DNA of 25,667 nt from an uncultured Akkermansia sp. (GTDB lineage Bacteria > Verrucomicrobiota > Verrucomicrobiia > Verrucomicrobiales > Akkermansiaceae). Of this stretch, positions 6,755 through 14,744 are shown piece by piece. Position numbers and translations under genes: made by a program. The notes beneath the pieces were generated by a model. The model saw nothing but the letters and a program-made list of their open reading frames with translations, made no database searches and was not told the DNA's origin. The stretch spans positions 1-25,667 of the forward strand of contig CAJGDB010000015.1 in NCBI GenBank assembly GCA_904502165.1. The letters are read 5' to 3'. The first letter of the stretch is position 1, and every line of letters starts with the position of its first letter.

Positions 6755-6922
6755 TCACTCGGGCATTGAAAGTCGGATATCGTCAATACTCCACTCCGGG
6801 CTGGAGCCTCGCACCAGCAGGTGGTTCACCATCAGCCACACCACAATGGCGGCAGCCAGGCATATCAGCTTTGCCTGCCAGTTAGTGGTCAGCAACTTCT
6901 GTAATCTGGTCCTGGTTCGCAT
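6755..6922 (-). CDS. 55-aa YbbR/CdaR-like membrane microprotein overlapping cdaA
   Basis: Found by translating the gap between cdaA and bioD. The 55 residues start MRTRTRLQKLLTTNWQ, continue into one hydrophobic segment (about 18-33, ICLAAAIVVWLMV) and end with a short polar tail (SSPEWSIDDIRLSMPE). The LLTTNW..KL..L..AI..W..V pattern matches the N-terminal anchor of YbbR/CdaR proteins, the membrane regulators encoded next to cdaA in many bacteria. The YbbR repeat domains themselves are absent. It overlaps the end of cdaA by 41 nt in another frame and stops 7 nt before bioD, so the spacing supports a real gene. A TTG at 6895 is an alternative start. Reading as a CdaR relic or minimal CdaR is inference; expression is not shown. 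Confidence 0.65.
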   Translation of the reverse strand: MRTRTRLQKLLTTNWQAKLICLAAAIVVWLMVNHLLVRGSSPEWSIDDIRLSMPE

Positions 6923-7670
6923 GAGAATTAAGGAGGTTTGTTATACGTTCCGAAAGAAGTTCAAGGTTGATATCACGCTGCACAATATTGCCCACTGCCA
7001 GAGAAACCGCGCCCGTTTCTTCTGAAACAATGATGACCACCGCATCAGAAGCCTCGGCCAGACCAATGCCGGCACGGTGTCTCAGTCCCATGCTGCGGTC
7101 CTTGAGTTCACGGTTGGAGACAGGCAGAATAGCCGCAGCGGCCACAATGCGTTCATTGTTGACAATCACCGCACCATCGTGCAGCAGGGTCTTGGGCATG
7201 AAGATGGTGCCTATCAGCTCGCGCGTATACTGGGCATCCAGCATCGTGCCGGTCTTGGCGTACTCCTGAAGCTTATTGGTGCGGCAGATGGCAATCAGCG
7301 CACCATATCTCTTGGACACCAGATAAGCCACCGACTCACGAACCAGAGTCACGAAGTCCTTATTCTCCTGTCTGGAGCCGATGAGGCGGGAGATAATCTT
7401 GTTGGAACCGAGACGAGCCAGAGCCGTGCGAAGCTCCGGCTGGAAGAGGATGACCAGAATCGTACCCGGGCCGATAATGAGGCCGGCAAGCTGCTTCAGC
7501 ACCACCGCATGGGTCATTTCCAGAAGGATGTAGCCCAGAATCACCGTGGCGATAAGACCTGCCAGAATAGCAGCCGCACGGGAATCCTTCACCGCGCGGT
7601 ACAATTGATAGAACAATGCCCAGAGCACCAGAATCTCAAAAATGGCTCTGAGGATTTCAAGTAAGGTCAT
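6882..7670 (-). CDS. cdaA: Diadenylate cyclase CdaA (c-di-AMP synthase)
   Basis: Membrane enzyme joining two ATP into cyclic di-AMP, a second messenger for osmotic, potassium and cell-wall control. 262 residues, a typical CdaA size. Three N-terminal hydrophobic segments (about 5-25, 33-52 and 58-76) are followed by a DAC domain with the catalytic LHDGAVIV (DGA at 165-167) and LRHRAGIGLAE (RHR at 197-199), then VSEETGAVS. All signature residues are intact. The ATG at 7668-7670 coincides with the predicted transcription start, so the message looks leaderless. Downstream are a YbbR-like microprotein and bioD. GlmM, the usual third partner in Firmicutes, is not here. Confidence 0.96.
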   Translation of the reverse strand: MTLLEILRAIFEILVLWALFYQLYRAVKDSRAAAILAGLIATVILGYILLEMTHAVVLKQLAGLIIGPGTILVILFQPELRTALARLGSNKIISRLIGSRQENKDFVTLVRESVAYLVSKRYGALIAICRTNKLQEYAKTGTMLDAQYTRELIGTIFMPKTLLHDGAVIVNNERIVAAAAILPVSNRELKDRSMGLRHRAGIGLAEASDAVVIIVSEETGAVSLAVGNIVQRDINLELLSERITNLLNSHANQDQITEVADH

Positions 7671-7676
7671 GGCTGC

Positions 7677-7705
7677 ATTCTACTACGATAACACACGCAA
7701 GGCAA
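7677..7705 (-). promoter_or_regulatory. Promoter of cdaA, predicted leaderless
   Basis: On the minus strand: -35 TTGCCT (7700-7705), 17-bp spacer, -10 TAGAAT (7677-7682), then six bases (GCAGCC) and the cdaA ATG. The same TAGAATGCA-N-CC-ATG string occurs before recQ. Confidence 0.6.
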
Positions 7706-7768
7706 GAGGAAACGGAGCCGCTGACAGGAGCATTTGCCATGAAAAAGAATGGAAAAGTGATTTTCCTG

Positions 7769-7797
7769 TTTGCAAGAATCATCAAATATGCTAGAAT
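7769..7797 (+). promoter_or_regulatory. Promoter of the LptF/LptG-family gene
   Basis: -35 TTTGCA (7769-7774; or TTGCAA one base on, 16-bp spacer), extended -10 TGC-TAGAAT (7792-7797). Predicted start near 7804 leaves an 8-nt leader. Divergent from the cdaA promoter. Confidence 0.55.
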
Positions 7798-7811
7798 TGG
7801 TGTCGTTGCAA

Positions 7812-9041
7812 ATGAAAACTATTGATCGCTACATCCTCAGGCAACTCATTTCCGTCACATTTCTCGGAGTATTGTCTCTTACCATGCTGCTGCTGCTGGG
7901 TCAGCTTTTCAAGCAGCTGCATGAGCTACTCGTAGAAAGCGGCGCGCCGCCCAGCATTGTATTTGATTTCATTCTGCAAGTCATTCCCTTCTCCCTCACA
8001 TTCTCCGTCCCCTGGGGGTTCCTGACCGCCGTCCTGCTGGTATATGGTCGTCTGGCGGCAGATAACGAACTGACCTCCATGCGAATGGCCGGATTGAGTC
8101 TCTGGCGGCTGAGTGCCCCCGCCATCGGCATGGGGCTTGTCCTCACCGGGCTCTGCTACTACATCAACATCGAAGTCGCACCGCGCGGCAAGGACGCCAT
8201 GAGTGAGCTGGTAATGAAGGCAGCCATGGATAATCCCCGCAATCTGCTCAAGTCCAGCAACAGCATGACCAAGCTGGACAAGGTGCAGCTCTATATCGAG
8301 CAGCGCGAGGGAGATGAGCTGAAGGGGCTTCACGTCTACCCGCTCGCAAAAGGTACCGGCATGGGCACCGATTTCGATGCCATTCATGCTGAAAGTGCAG
8401 AAATCGGTGAATTCGACCTCAAGTCCCGTCTGCTTACCCTGACCCTCAGAAATGCCCGCATTGAGCGCTCTGATGGACCGATGACCGACATGCCGGCCAT
8501 TGGAGTTATGCCCCTGCGCGTCCATATTCCCATCAAGAACCAGCGCAAACTCAAGCCGAACCGTTACACCGACGAAGAAATCCGCTACGTGCTGGCCCAT
8601 TCGGCCGTGACACTGCAGCTCGATGAAAAACTGCTGGGCCGGTACGAGGACAACGCCTCCATCAAGCCGGCCTTCCCCTGCGCCAAGCAGCTCTGGGCAG
8701 AGGTTCGCAAGGATACAAGCTACTACAATGGCGGCCTTGGCCGGAAGAAGACCAAGCTGGAATTTGAAACGGAAGGGGTGAAGCGAGCCTCCTTCGCCTG
8801 CGCCTGCCTGGTATTCTCCCTCATAGGGGTGCCGCTGGCTATCACCGCCCGCCGCAAGGATACCTCCACCGGCTTTGCCATCGGCATCCTTGTAGCAGCC
8901 CTCTACTTCCTGGCTCTCGTCTTCTGCGAGCTTTCCCGCAAATCGAGCGGTATTACGCCCTATATCGTACTCTGGCTGCCCAATGTTCTCTGTGCGGCCT
9001 ACGCCATCTGGCAGCACCAGAAAGCCAAGTACCGCGGATAA
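7812..9041 (+). CDS. LptF/LptG-family lipopolysaccharide export permease
   Basis: Inner-membrane subunit of the Lpt ABC exporter that extracts LPS and passes it to the periplasmic bridge. 409 residues from ATG 7812. The start MKTIDRYILRQLISVTF is the hallmark of the family. Hydrophobic segments lie at about 12-32, 52-76 and 98-118, then a long periplasmic region (about 120-325), then three more segments at about 325-345, 355-375 and 383-400. That is the 3+3 arrangement of LptF and LptG. I cannot say which of the two it is; the partner gene is not adjacent. The reading frame is open upstream to 7770, but only through a TTG lying inside the promoter. The gene ends at a strong bidirectional terminator. 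Confidence 0.9.
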   Translation: MKTIDRYILRQLISVTFLGVLSLTMLLLLGQLFKQLHELLVESGAPPSIVFDFILQVIPFSLTFSVPWGFLTAVLLVYGRLAADNELTSMRMAGLSLWRLSAPAIGMGLVLTGLCYYINIEVAPRGKDAMSELVMKAAMDNPRNLLKSSNSMTKLDKVQLYIEQREGDELKGLHVYPLAKGTGMGTDFDAIHAESAEIGEFDLKSRLLTLTLRNARIERSDGPMTDMPAIGVMPLRVHIPIKNQRKLKPNRYTDEEIRYVLAHSAVTLQLDEKLLGRYEDNASIKPAFPCAKQLWAEVRKDTSYYNGGLGRKKTKLEFETEGVKRASFACACLVFSLIGVPLAITARRKDTSTGFAIGILVAALYFLALVFCELSRKSSGITPYIVLWLPNVLCAAYAIWQHQKAKYRG

Positions 9042-9074
9042 TCCGTCCGCAGCATTTCCTTCTCTGACAAAAGT

Positions 9075-9098
9075 GAGGCCGCTTGGAAAAGCGGCCTC
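9075..9098. terminator. Bidirectional terminator between the Lpt permease gene and metH
   Basis: Perfect 10-bp stem GAGGCCGCTT (9075-9084) with AAGCGGCCTC (9089-9098) and a GGAA tetraloop. Plus strand continues TTCCTTTCTT; minus strand continues CACTTTTGTC. It separates two convergent genes. Confidence 0.88.
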
Positions 9099-9121
9099 TT
9101 CCTTTCTTATCTGCTCAGGAA

Positions 9122-12100
9122 TCAGGAAAGAGAATGTCCGCTGCGCCGCTCGTAATCGGTCTTCTGGTCATCCCCCAGCGGGCCGACTGCAAAATATCTG
9201 GCCTGCGGGTGATTGAACAACAGAGCACACACCGATGCCGGTGGGTTCATCATGGCAGTTTCTGTCAGCGCAGCGCCGGTATGAGCCGTCGCATCCAGCA
9301 AGGCAAATACCGTTTCCTTTTCGCGGTGATCCGGCTGGCTCGGATACCCACAGGCAGGGCGTATCGCATTGCTGCCCTCTGCAGGCCAGATTGAATTGAT
9401 GCACTCTTGCGAGCATTCGGCCAGAGCCTCGGCCAGCATGCTGCACAAAGCCACGCACAGTAAAGCCTGGTACGTATCTGCCCCCGCCTCGAGTTCCGAA
9501 GCCCAGGCCTCGCCGCCTGTCACAGAAAGCTGCAGAGCCCCTGCAAAACCACCCTGCCCCGGGGGGGCCACAAAATCGGCAAGAGCCAGTCGGGGACGTT
9601 CGCTTTCCTTCTGCTGGCGCAGCGTGTGCAGCACTGTTCCATTCTCCAGCACCACATCATCCTGCACCCTGGCCGCAGGCCAGATACCGAACACAGCGCG
9701 GGCATGCAGTTTCTCAGGCGCAAGAGCCAGCAGAGCGCGGGCATCTGCCAGCAGTTTCTCTGCCTCAGCAAGCTTATCAGCCGGAGCATCTGCATGGGGG
9801 GCGCTCCGCAGGGGATTCCATACATCCTGCAATTCAAAATGGCGCAGCACGATACTCCAGTCAGCCTTTTCAGCCAGCATTTCCCAGCTCAACTCAAAAT
9901 CAAGCTTCGGCTGGCAGCACTTGCAGCCACAGGCAACACCGGCAGTAAACACACCGGTACGCAAAGGACGAGGCTGGGTGCAGGATTCCCAGTCAATCAC
10001 CGGACCTCGCCTCCTTGCTTCATCCAACGGAAGCAACGGCACATCTTTTTCTGCAAATTCGCGGCACAGGCGCTGCTGTTCCGCCTTGTGAGCAGCCAGG
10101 AACGCCTCACGGCCGGGGCCGATGAGAGCGGCAGCAGCCGGCACAATGGTCGAAGCATCTGCGGTCTGCACCACCACGCCGGAGGGATAGTGGGGAGCCA
10201 GTTTCAATGCCGTATGGAGCGGGCTGGTTGTTGCGCCGCCTACCAGAAGCGGCAGCGTAAGCCCGGCAGCCTCCAAGGCGGTTGCCACCCTGGCCATTTC
10301 TGCCAGAGACGGCGTGATGAGCCCCGAAAGCGCCACCAAATCCGCCTTTTCACGCTGCACCGCAGCCACAATATCCTCGCAAGGCACCATCACGCCCAGA
10401 TCCACCACCCTGAAACCATTACAAGCCAGCACCACACCGACAATATTCTTGCCGATATCATGCACATCTCCCTTCACAGTGGCCAGCACCACCGTACCGG
10501 CAGAGCTGCGCTCCCCCTGTTCCCTCTCCAGAAGAGGCGTCAGCAAGGCAACACTCTGCTTCATCACGCGGGCGCTCTTCACCACCTGAGGCAGGAACAT
10601 CCTGCCCGCGCCAAAAAGCTGGCCCACTTGTTTCATACCCTCCATAAGAGGGCCTTCAATCACCGCAAGGGGCGAACCGCAGAAGTCAAGAGCCTCCCGG
10701 GTATCGGCCTCCACAAACTCAGTAATTCCATTCACCAGGGCATAGGCCAGGCGTTCCTGCACGCTGCTCTGCCGCCAGGCAGATGGTGCAGCCGTTGCTT
10801 TAGCCGGGGCCGCGCCCTTTTCCTTGCTGGCGGCCAGCTCCTGTGCGTAGGAAATCAGGCACTCGGTGGCATCCGGTTCGCTATTGAGCAATACCGCCTC
10901 CACCATGCGGCGGCGGTGGGCGGGCAAATTCTCATAATCATCCATCAGCGCCGCATTGACGATGCAGAGATCCAGCCCGTTCTCCGCAGCATGGTGCAGG
11001 AAGGCAGAGTGCATGGCCTCGCGCACAGGATTAATTCCGCGGAACGAGAAGGACACATTGGAAATACCGCCGGAAATATGGCAGTTCGGGTGGGCCGCAT
11101 GGATTTCCCCCGCAGCCTGGAAGAAATGCAAGGCGTGGTTGGCATGCTCGGCAATACCTGTACCGACAGTCAGCACATTGGGGTCAAAGATAATATCCTC
11201 CTCCGGGAAGCCCACCTTGTTCACCAGTAAATCGTATGCCCGGTGGGCAATCGCGATGCGATCCTCCCGCCCGCAAGCCTGCCCCTGCTCATCAAAGCCC
11301 ATAACCACAACAGCAGCACCATAACGACGCAGCAACCGGGCATGGTGCAGAAATTCCTCCTCTCCGTTCTTCAGGGAAATGGAATTCACGATTCCCTTGC
11401 CCTGGGTGCAGCGCAGGCCTGCCTCTATGACTTCCCAGTTGGAGGAATCAATCATGAATGGCACCCTGGCAATATCCGGCTCAGCCGCCACCAGATTCAG
11501 GAAACGGGTCATGGCAGCCGGGCCGTCTATCATGCCGTCATCGAAACAGAAATCCAGCACCCTGGCGCCATTCTGCACCTGCTGGCGGGCAATTTCCACG
11601 GCACCCTCATAATCACCCTCGCGCACCAGACGCGCAAATTTGGAGGAGCCCGCCACGTTGCACCGTTCGCCTATGAACAGCACCCCCTGGTCACGGTGGT
11701 GATTCAAGGGTTCAAGACCAGCCAGGCGCATCATTCCATTCGCCGGGCGGGGAGTGATGGCACGGGGCGTATACCCCTGCACAGCCTGGCGGATGGCTGC
11801 AATATATTCCGGGGTTGTGCCACAGCAGCCCCCGACAATGTTCAGCAGCCCCTCCGCGGCATATTCACGCAAGATTCCGGCCATATGCTCAGCCGTATGC
11901 TCATAGCCGTTCGGGCTGAGCGGGTTGGGCAATCCGGCATTCGGGTAGAGGCACACCGCGCAATCTGCCAGCTCTGCCATCCTGGCGGCAAATGGCTTCA
12001 TGAGGTCTGCCCCCAGCGCACAGTTGATACTGATGGCAAGCGGCTTAGCATGGCGAACGCTGTTCCAGAACGCCTCTACCGTCTGCCCGGAAAGAGTACG

Positions 12101-12829
12101 GCCCGCCTTATCTGTAATCGTGAAGCTGATGATGACAGGCGGTAGCTCACGCTCCTGGCGCAGTTCATCAATGGCAAACAGACAAGCCTTGGCATTCAGC
12201 GTATCAAAAATGGTCTCGAGCAGCAGGATATCCACCCCGCCATCTGCCAGGGCGATGAGCTGCTCCCGGTAGGCTCGGCGCAGCTGCTCAAAGTTAATGG
12301 CGCGGTAGCCAGGGTCCGTCACTTTGGGTGAAAGGGAAGCCGTCACCGCCATAGGGCCGATGGACCCGGCCACCAGCACCGGGCGGTTATCGCGTGCCTC
12401 AGCCTCCTCCGCAGCCTCGCGGGCAAGCGCACAGGCGGCCAGATTCATTTCGCGGGCAAGCGCTGCAAGGGCGGCATTTTCCAGAACTTCATCATAGTAC
12501 TCCTGCCCACGTTCAGCAATCTGCGATTCGTGGAAGAACTCATGCTGACCAATAGATGTGGCAGAGAAAGTGGATGTGGTCAGGATATCTGCCCCGGCAG
12601 CAGCGTAAGCCGCATGAATATCCCGGATAATAGCAGGCTGGGTGAGCACCAGCAGGTCATTGTTATTTCTGAGGTCGCGGGGAAAATCCACAAAGCGGGA
12701 GCCCCGGTAATCAGCCTCCGATAACTGGTGTTTCTGAATCATGGTACCACAGGCACCATCCAGAATGAGAATGCGCTCCCGGAGGGCATTCGTCAGAAAA
12801 TCCCGGCGTTCAGCTGCGCTTGTCTTCAT
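9122..12829 (-). CDS. metH: Cobalamin-dependent methionine synthase
   Basis: Transfers methyl from 5-methyltetrahydrofolate to homocysteine through methylcobalamin. 1235 residues, full length. Domains in order: homocysteine domain (about 10-350) with zinc ligands C270 (INCALG) and C335/C336 (GGCCGT); pterin domain (about 360-640); cap and B12 domain with the cobalt-ligand motif DVHDIG (H790); AdoMet reactivation domain to the end, with RPACGYPSQPDH. All key residues are present. I start at ATG 12827-12829 (MKTSAAERRDF). The frame stays open to 12919, but that reaches through the nuoA terminator, and the extra 30 residues do not match the family. No promoter, B12 riboswitch or SAM riboswitch was recognised in the 86 bp upstream. 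Confidence 0.97.
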   Translation of the reverse strand: MKTSAAERRDFLTNALRERILILDGACGTMIQKHQLSEADYRGSRFVDFPRDLRNNNDLLVLTQPAIIRDIHAAYAAAGADILTTSTFSATSIGQHEFFHESQIAERGQEYYDEVLENAALAALAREMNLAACALAREAAEEAEARDNRPVLVAGSIGPMAVTASLSPKVTDPGYRAINFEQLRRAYREQLIALADGGVDILLLETIFDTLNAKACLFAIDELRQERELPPVIISFTITDKAGRTLSGQTVEAFWNSVRHAKPLAISINCALGADLMKPFAARMAELADCAVCLYPNAGLPNPLSPNGYEHTAEHMAGILREYAAEGLLNIVGGCCGTTPEYIAAIRQAVQGYTPRAITPRPANGMMRLAGLEPLNHHRDQGVLFIGERCNVAGSSKFARLVREGDYEGAVEIARQQVQNGARVLDFCFDDGMIDGPAAMTRFLNLVAAEPDIARVPFMIDSSNWEVIEAGLRCTQGKGIVNSISLKNGEEEFLHHARLLRRYGAAVVVMGFDEQGQACGREDRIAIAHRAYDLLVNKVGFPEEDIIFDPNVLTVGTGIAEHANHALHFFQAAGEIHAAHPNCHISGGISNVSFSFRGINPVREAMHSAFLHHAAENGLDLCIVNAALMDDYENLPAHRRRMVEAVLLNSEPDATECLISYAQELAASKEKGAAPAKATAAPSAWRQSSVQERLAYALVNGITEFVEADTREALDFCGSPLAVIEGPLMEGMKQVGQLFGAGRMFLPQVVKSARVMKQSVALLTPLLEREQGERSSAGTVVLATVKGDVHDIGKNIVGVVLACNGFRVVDLGVMVPCEDIVAAVQREKADLVALSGLITPSLAEMARVATALEAAGLTLPLLVGGATTSPLHTALKLAPHYPSGVVVQTADASTIVPAAAALIGPGREAFLAAHKAEQQRLCREFAEKDVPLLPLDEARRRGPVIDWESCTQPRPLRTGVFTAGVACGCKCCQPKLDFELSWEMLAEKADWSIVLRHFELQDVWNPLRSAPHADAPADKLAEAEKLLADARALLALAPEKLHARAVFGIWPAARVQDDVVLENGTVLHTLRQQKESERPRLALADFVAPPGQGGFAGALQLSVTGGEAWASELEAGADTYQALLCVALCSMLAEALAECSQECINSIWPAEGSNAIRPACGYPSQPDHREKETVFALLDATAHTGAALTETAMMNPPASVCALLFNHPQARYFAVGPLGDDQKTDYERRSGHSLS

Positions 12830-12845
12830 AGCAGTTTTGACTCTG

Positions 12846-12883
12846 AAAAAAAATGCCGGTCGGGAATATTGTTCCCTACCGGC
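12846..12883 (-). terminator. Terminator downstream of nuoA
   Basis: Stem 12855-12866 with 12872-12883 (GCCGGT and GGGAA arms, one mismatch), loop TATTG. On the minus strand it is followed by T8 (12846-12853). It lies between nuoA and metH, which are in the same direction. Confidence 0.88.
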
Positions 12884-12915
12884 AGAAAAAATCTCTCCTG
12901 ATGATACGGAACGAA

Positions 12916-13308
12916 TCAACGACGGGGAGCAGGATTGCGGTGCCAGGTGATAGCGCCTTTACCCACAGCGTAGAGGTAAGCTACCATCAATACGCCGATG
13001 AACGCAGTCATGGCTGCGAAAGCCTCGCCATTGTTCATGACTACATCCTGGAAACCAAGAGCCCAGGGGTAGAGGAAAATCACCTCAAGGTCAAAGACCA
13101 GGAAGAGGATAGCCACAAGGTAGAACTTGATGGAGAAGAAGGAAGGAGAACCCTCACCCTCAGGAACATTACCGCATTCATACGGCACATCCATTGCAGA
13201 ACGCATCTTGGAGCGGCGGCCAAAAACAATACTCAGGATGATAATCAGACCGGCAAAACCAAAACCGGCAATCAACTGAATGAGGGCTGAGAAATATTCC
13301 TGTAACAT
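12916..13308 (-). CDS. nuoA: NADH-quinone oxidoreductase subunit A
   Basis: Small membrane subunit of respiratory complex I, near the quinone site. 130 residues with three hydrophobic segments (about 10-30, 62-84 and 97-115). The conserved YECG at 43-46 and the FYLVAILFLVFDLEVIFLYPWA region (62-83, with acidic D73 and E75) identify NuoA. Unlike most bacteria, nuoB does not follow. The gene has its own strong promoter and ends at a terminator before metH, so it is monocistronic. The rest of the nuo genes must lie elsewhere if complex I is complete. The start at 13306-13308 leaves an 8-nt leader with no Shine-Dalgarno. Confidence 0.95.
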   Translation of the reverse strand: MLQEYFSALIQLIAGFGFAGLIIILSIVFGRRSKMRSAMDVPYECGNVPEGEGSPSFFSIKFYLVAILFLVFDLEVIFLYPWALGFQDVVMNNGEAFAAMTAFIGVLMVAYLYAVGKGAITWHRNPAPRR

Positions 13309-13322
13309 AACGCGGTGCAGTT

Positions 13323-13351
13323 TTTATACCAGTATCGGCGCGGGAAGTCAA
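13323..13351 (-). promoter_or_regulatory. Promoter of nuoA
   Basis: On the minus strand: -35 TTGACT (13346-13351), 17-bp spacer, extended -10 TGG-TATAAA (13323-13328). The best match to the housekeeping consensus in the window. Predicted start near 13316. Confidence 0.7.
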
Positions 13352-13458
13352 CACAAAACCAAGGCTCGCCCAACACTTTCCGGATTCTGCAGGCAGGGAA
13401 AATTCTCTGCCCTCTTCCTCCCTTCTGCCCCGCTTTCCCGCAATCTTCTGCAATTTGA

Positions 13459-13487
13459 TTGAAAAACGGGGAAATATGTGGTAGTAT
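13459..13487 (+). promoter_or_regulatory. Promoter of the pflA unit
   Basis: -35 TTGAAA (13459-13464), 17-bp spacer, extended -10 TGG-TAGTAT (13482-13487). Predicted start near 13494, 18-nt leader. Confidence 0.62.
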
Positions 13488-13511
13488 CCGCCCAGACAAA
13501 CAGCCTCTATA

Positions 13512-14255
13512 ATGACAGCTCCCATTTCCGGTCTTGTTCACTCAGTAGAATCCTGCGGCACAGTCGATGGCCCCGGTATCCGCTTCATTGTATTCCTGGC
13601 AGGTTGCAGCCTGCGCTGCCAGTACTGCCACAACCCTGATACATCCTTCAAGCGCCAGGGCAAGGAACGCTCCGCAGATGATGTGCTGGAGGAAATCAGC
13701 CGCTATGCCTCATTCATCAGAAATGCCGGGGGCGGGGTGACCATCAGCGGCGGAGACCCTCTCTTCCAGCCGGAATTCACGCGAACCCTGCTTCGCGGGT
13801 GCAGACAGATGGGGCTTCACACCTGCCTTGACACCTCCGGGCATCTCGGTTGCAATGCAGATGATGCCATGCTGGATGATGTGGACCTTGTGCTGCTTGA
13901 CATCAAGGCATGGGACCCGGAACAATACAGGCGCGTCACCGGGCAGCCACTTCAGCCGACTCTTGATTTTGCCGAAAGACTGGCCAGGCGCGGTACTGCC
14001 GTCTGGTTGCGCTATGTACTGGTTCCCGGGCTTACAGACCAGCTGGATGACATCGCCGCCCTTGCCCGCTACGCCGCAGGCCTTGGAAATGTACAGAGGG
14101 TGGATGTGCTGCCCTTCCACCAGATGGGCAAGTTCAAATGGGGTGAACTGGGGCTGGAGTATCCGCTCATGGAGCTGGAGCCGCCTGCTCAGGAGCTGAC
14201 GGACAAGGTACGCACTATTTTCCGCACCTACGGATTTGCCAACTGCACGCACTGA
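13512..14255 (+). CDS. pflA: Pyruvate formate-lyase activating enzyme (radical SAM)
   Basis: Radical SAM enzyme that installs the glycyl radical on pyruvate formate-lyase, an anaerobic enzyme of mixed-acid fermentation. 247 residues, the usual PflA length. The cluster motif is C32-x3-C36-x2-C39 in GCSLRCQYCHNP, preceded by ESCGTVDGPGIRFIVFL, which is very PflA-like. The SAM-binding GGE motif reads GGD here (80-82, ISGGDPLFQ), a conservative change. VDVLPFHQMGKFKW near the C-terminus is also characteristic. No pflB is in the window, so the substrate is presumed from similarity. A lipoprotein gene starts 22 nt after the stop. Confidence 0.93.
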   Translation: MTAPISGLVHSVESCGTVDGPGIRFIVFLAGCSLRCQYCHNPDTSFKRQGKERSADDVLEEISRYASFIRNAGGGVTISGGDPLFQPEFTRTLLRGCRQMGLHTCLDTSGHLGCNADDAMLDDVDLVLLDIKAWDPEQYRRVTGQPLQPTLDFAERLARRGTAVWLRYVLVPGLTDQLDDIAALARYAAGLGNVQRVDVLPFHQMGKFKWGELGLEYPLMELEPPAQELTDKVRTIFRTYGFANCTH

Positions 14256-14276
14256 TTCCCCGGTCGCTCCACCTGC

Positions 14277-14678
14277 ATGAGCCGCCCGCTCCACATCTTT
14301 CTGCCTATTCTTGCAGCAGCCCTGCTCTGCAGCTCCTGCGCCACCATCATTTCCGGCAGAAAGCAGGATATCAGCATCACCAGTTCAGATCCGCAATCGC
14401 AGGTGATGATCGATGGTGAATCTCATGGATTCGGTAGCCGGACTGTTTCTCTTGCCCGGGATGAAATGCACGTGATTGAGGTTATCCCCACCAAGGGGGC
14501 TCCCCGCCGGGCCAACATCAACTCCCGTGCCAATATCTGGATTATCCTCAATGCGATTATCCCCGGCGGCTTCATCGCCACCATAACTGATTGCCTGACC
14601 GGCGCAGCCTTCTCCCTGAACCCCGATTCTGTGGAGTTTGATTTCTCTCAGCCAGATGGGGCTCAGCACAAAGATTAA
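14277..14678 (+). CDS. Small lipoprotein with PEGA-like domain
   Basis: 133 residues. The N-terminal signal (about 5-17, hydrophobic) ends in CSSC, giving a likely lipidated Cys at 21; position -3 is Cys instead of the preferred Leu. After it comes CATIISGRKQDISITSSDP, then VMIDGESHGFGS and a VSLARDEMHVIEV strand, the pattern of PEGA-type domains found in cell-surface lipoproteins. A hydrophobic, Gly-rich stretch (about 84-107, IWIILNAIIPGGF) may insert in the membrane. Placed 22 nt after pflA with no terminator between, it is probably co-transcribed with it, but no functional link is evident. Role unknown. Confidence 0.78.
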   Translation: MSRPLHIFLPILAAALLCSSCATIISGRKQDISITSSDPQSQVMIDGESHGFGSRTVSLARDEMHVIEVIPTKGAPRRANINSRANIWIILNAIIPGGFIATITDCLTGAAFSLNPDSVEFDFSQPDGAQHKD

Positions 14679-14682
14679 GAAA

Positions 14683-14714
14683 ACTGCCGTCCGGCCCGAA
14701 AGTCGAACGGCAGT
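14683..14714. terminator. Terminator between the lipoprotein and ankyrin genes
   Basis: ACTGCCGT (14683-14690) pairs with ACGGCAGT (14707-14714), with three more pairs after one mismatch. On the minus strand the stem is followed by TTTTCTTAATC, so it mainly serves the ankyrin gene. The plus strand lacks a T-run. Confidence 0.75.
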
Positions 14715-14744
14715 GCAGTTGCGTTGGCGTTATGCGTACAATCT

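Noticed and set aside
6929..6936. TAAGGAGG, a perfect Shine-Dalgarno on the plus strand
   Set aside because: It lies inside cdaA on the opposite strand and no plus-strand gene follows; on the mRNA it reads CCTCCTTA. Coincidental.
7926..9017. 363-codon minus-strand ORF
   Set aside because: Antisense to the LptF/LptG-family gene, no recognisable domain and no promoter.
9626..11230. 534-codon plus-strand ORF
   Set aside because: Antisense to metH, whose motifs are complete; composition (His, Gln, Arg rich) is typical of a shadow frame.
12830..12915. Possible cobalamin or SAM riboswitch before metH
   Set aside because: The only structure is the nuoA terminator hairpin; the region is too short and lacks B12-box or SAM-box features.
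12830..12919. Upstream extension of metH to 12919
   Set aside because: Would translate through the terminator and the end of nuoA and adds 30 residues that do not fit the MetH N-terminus.
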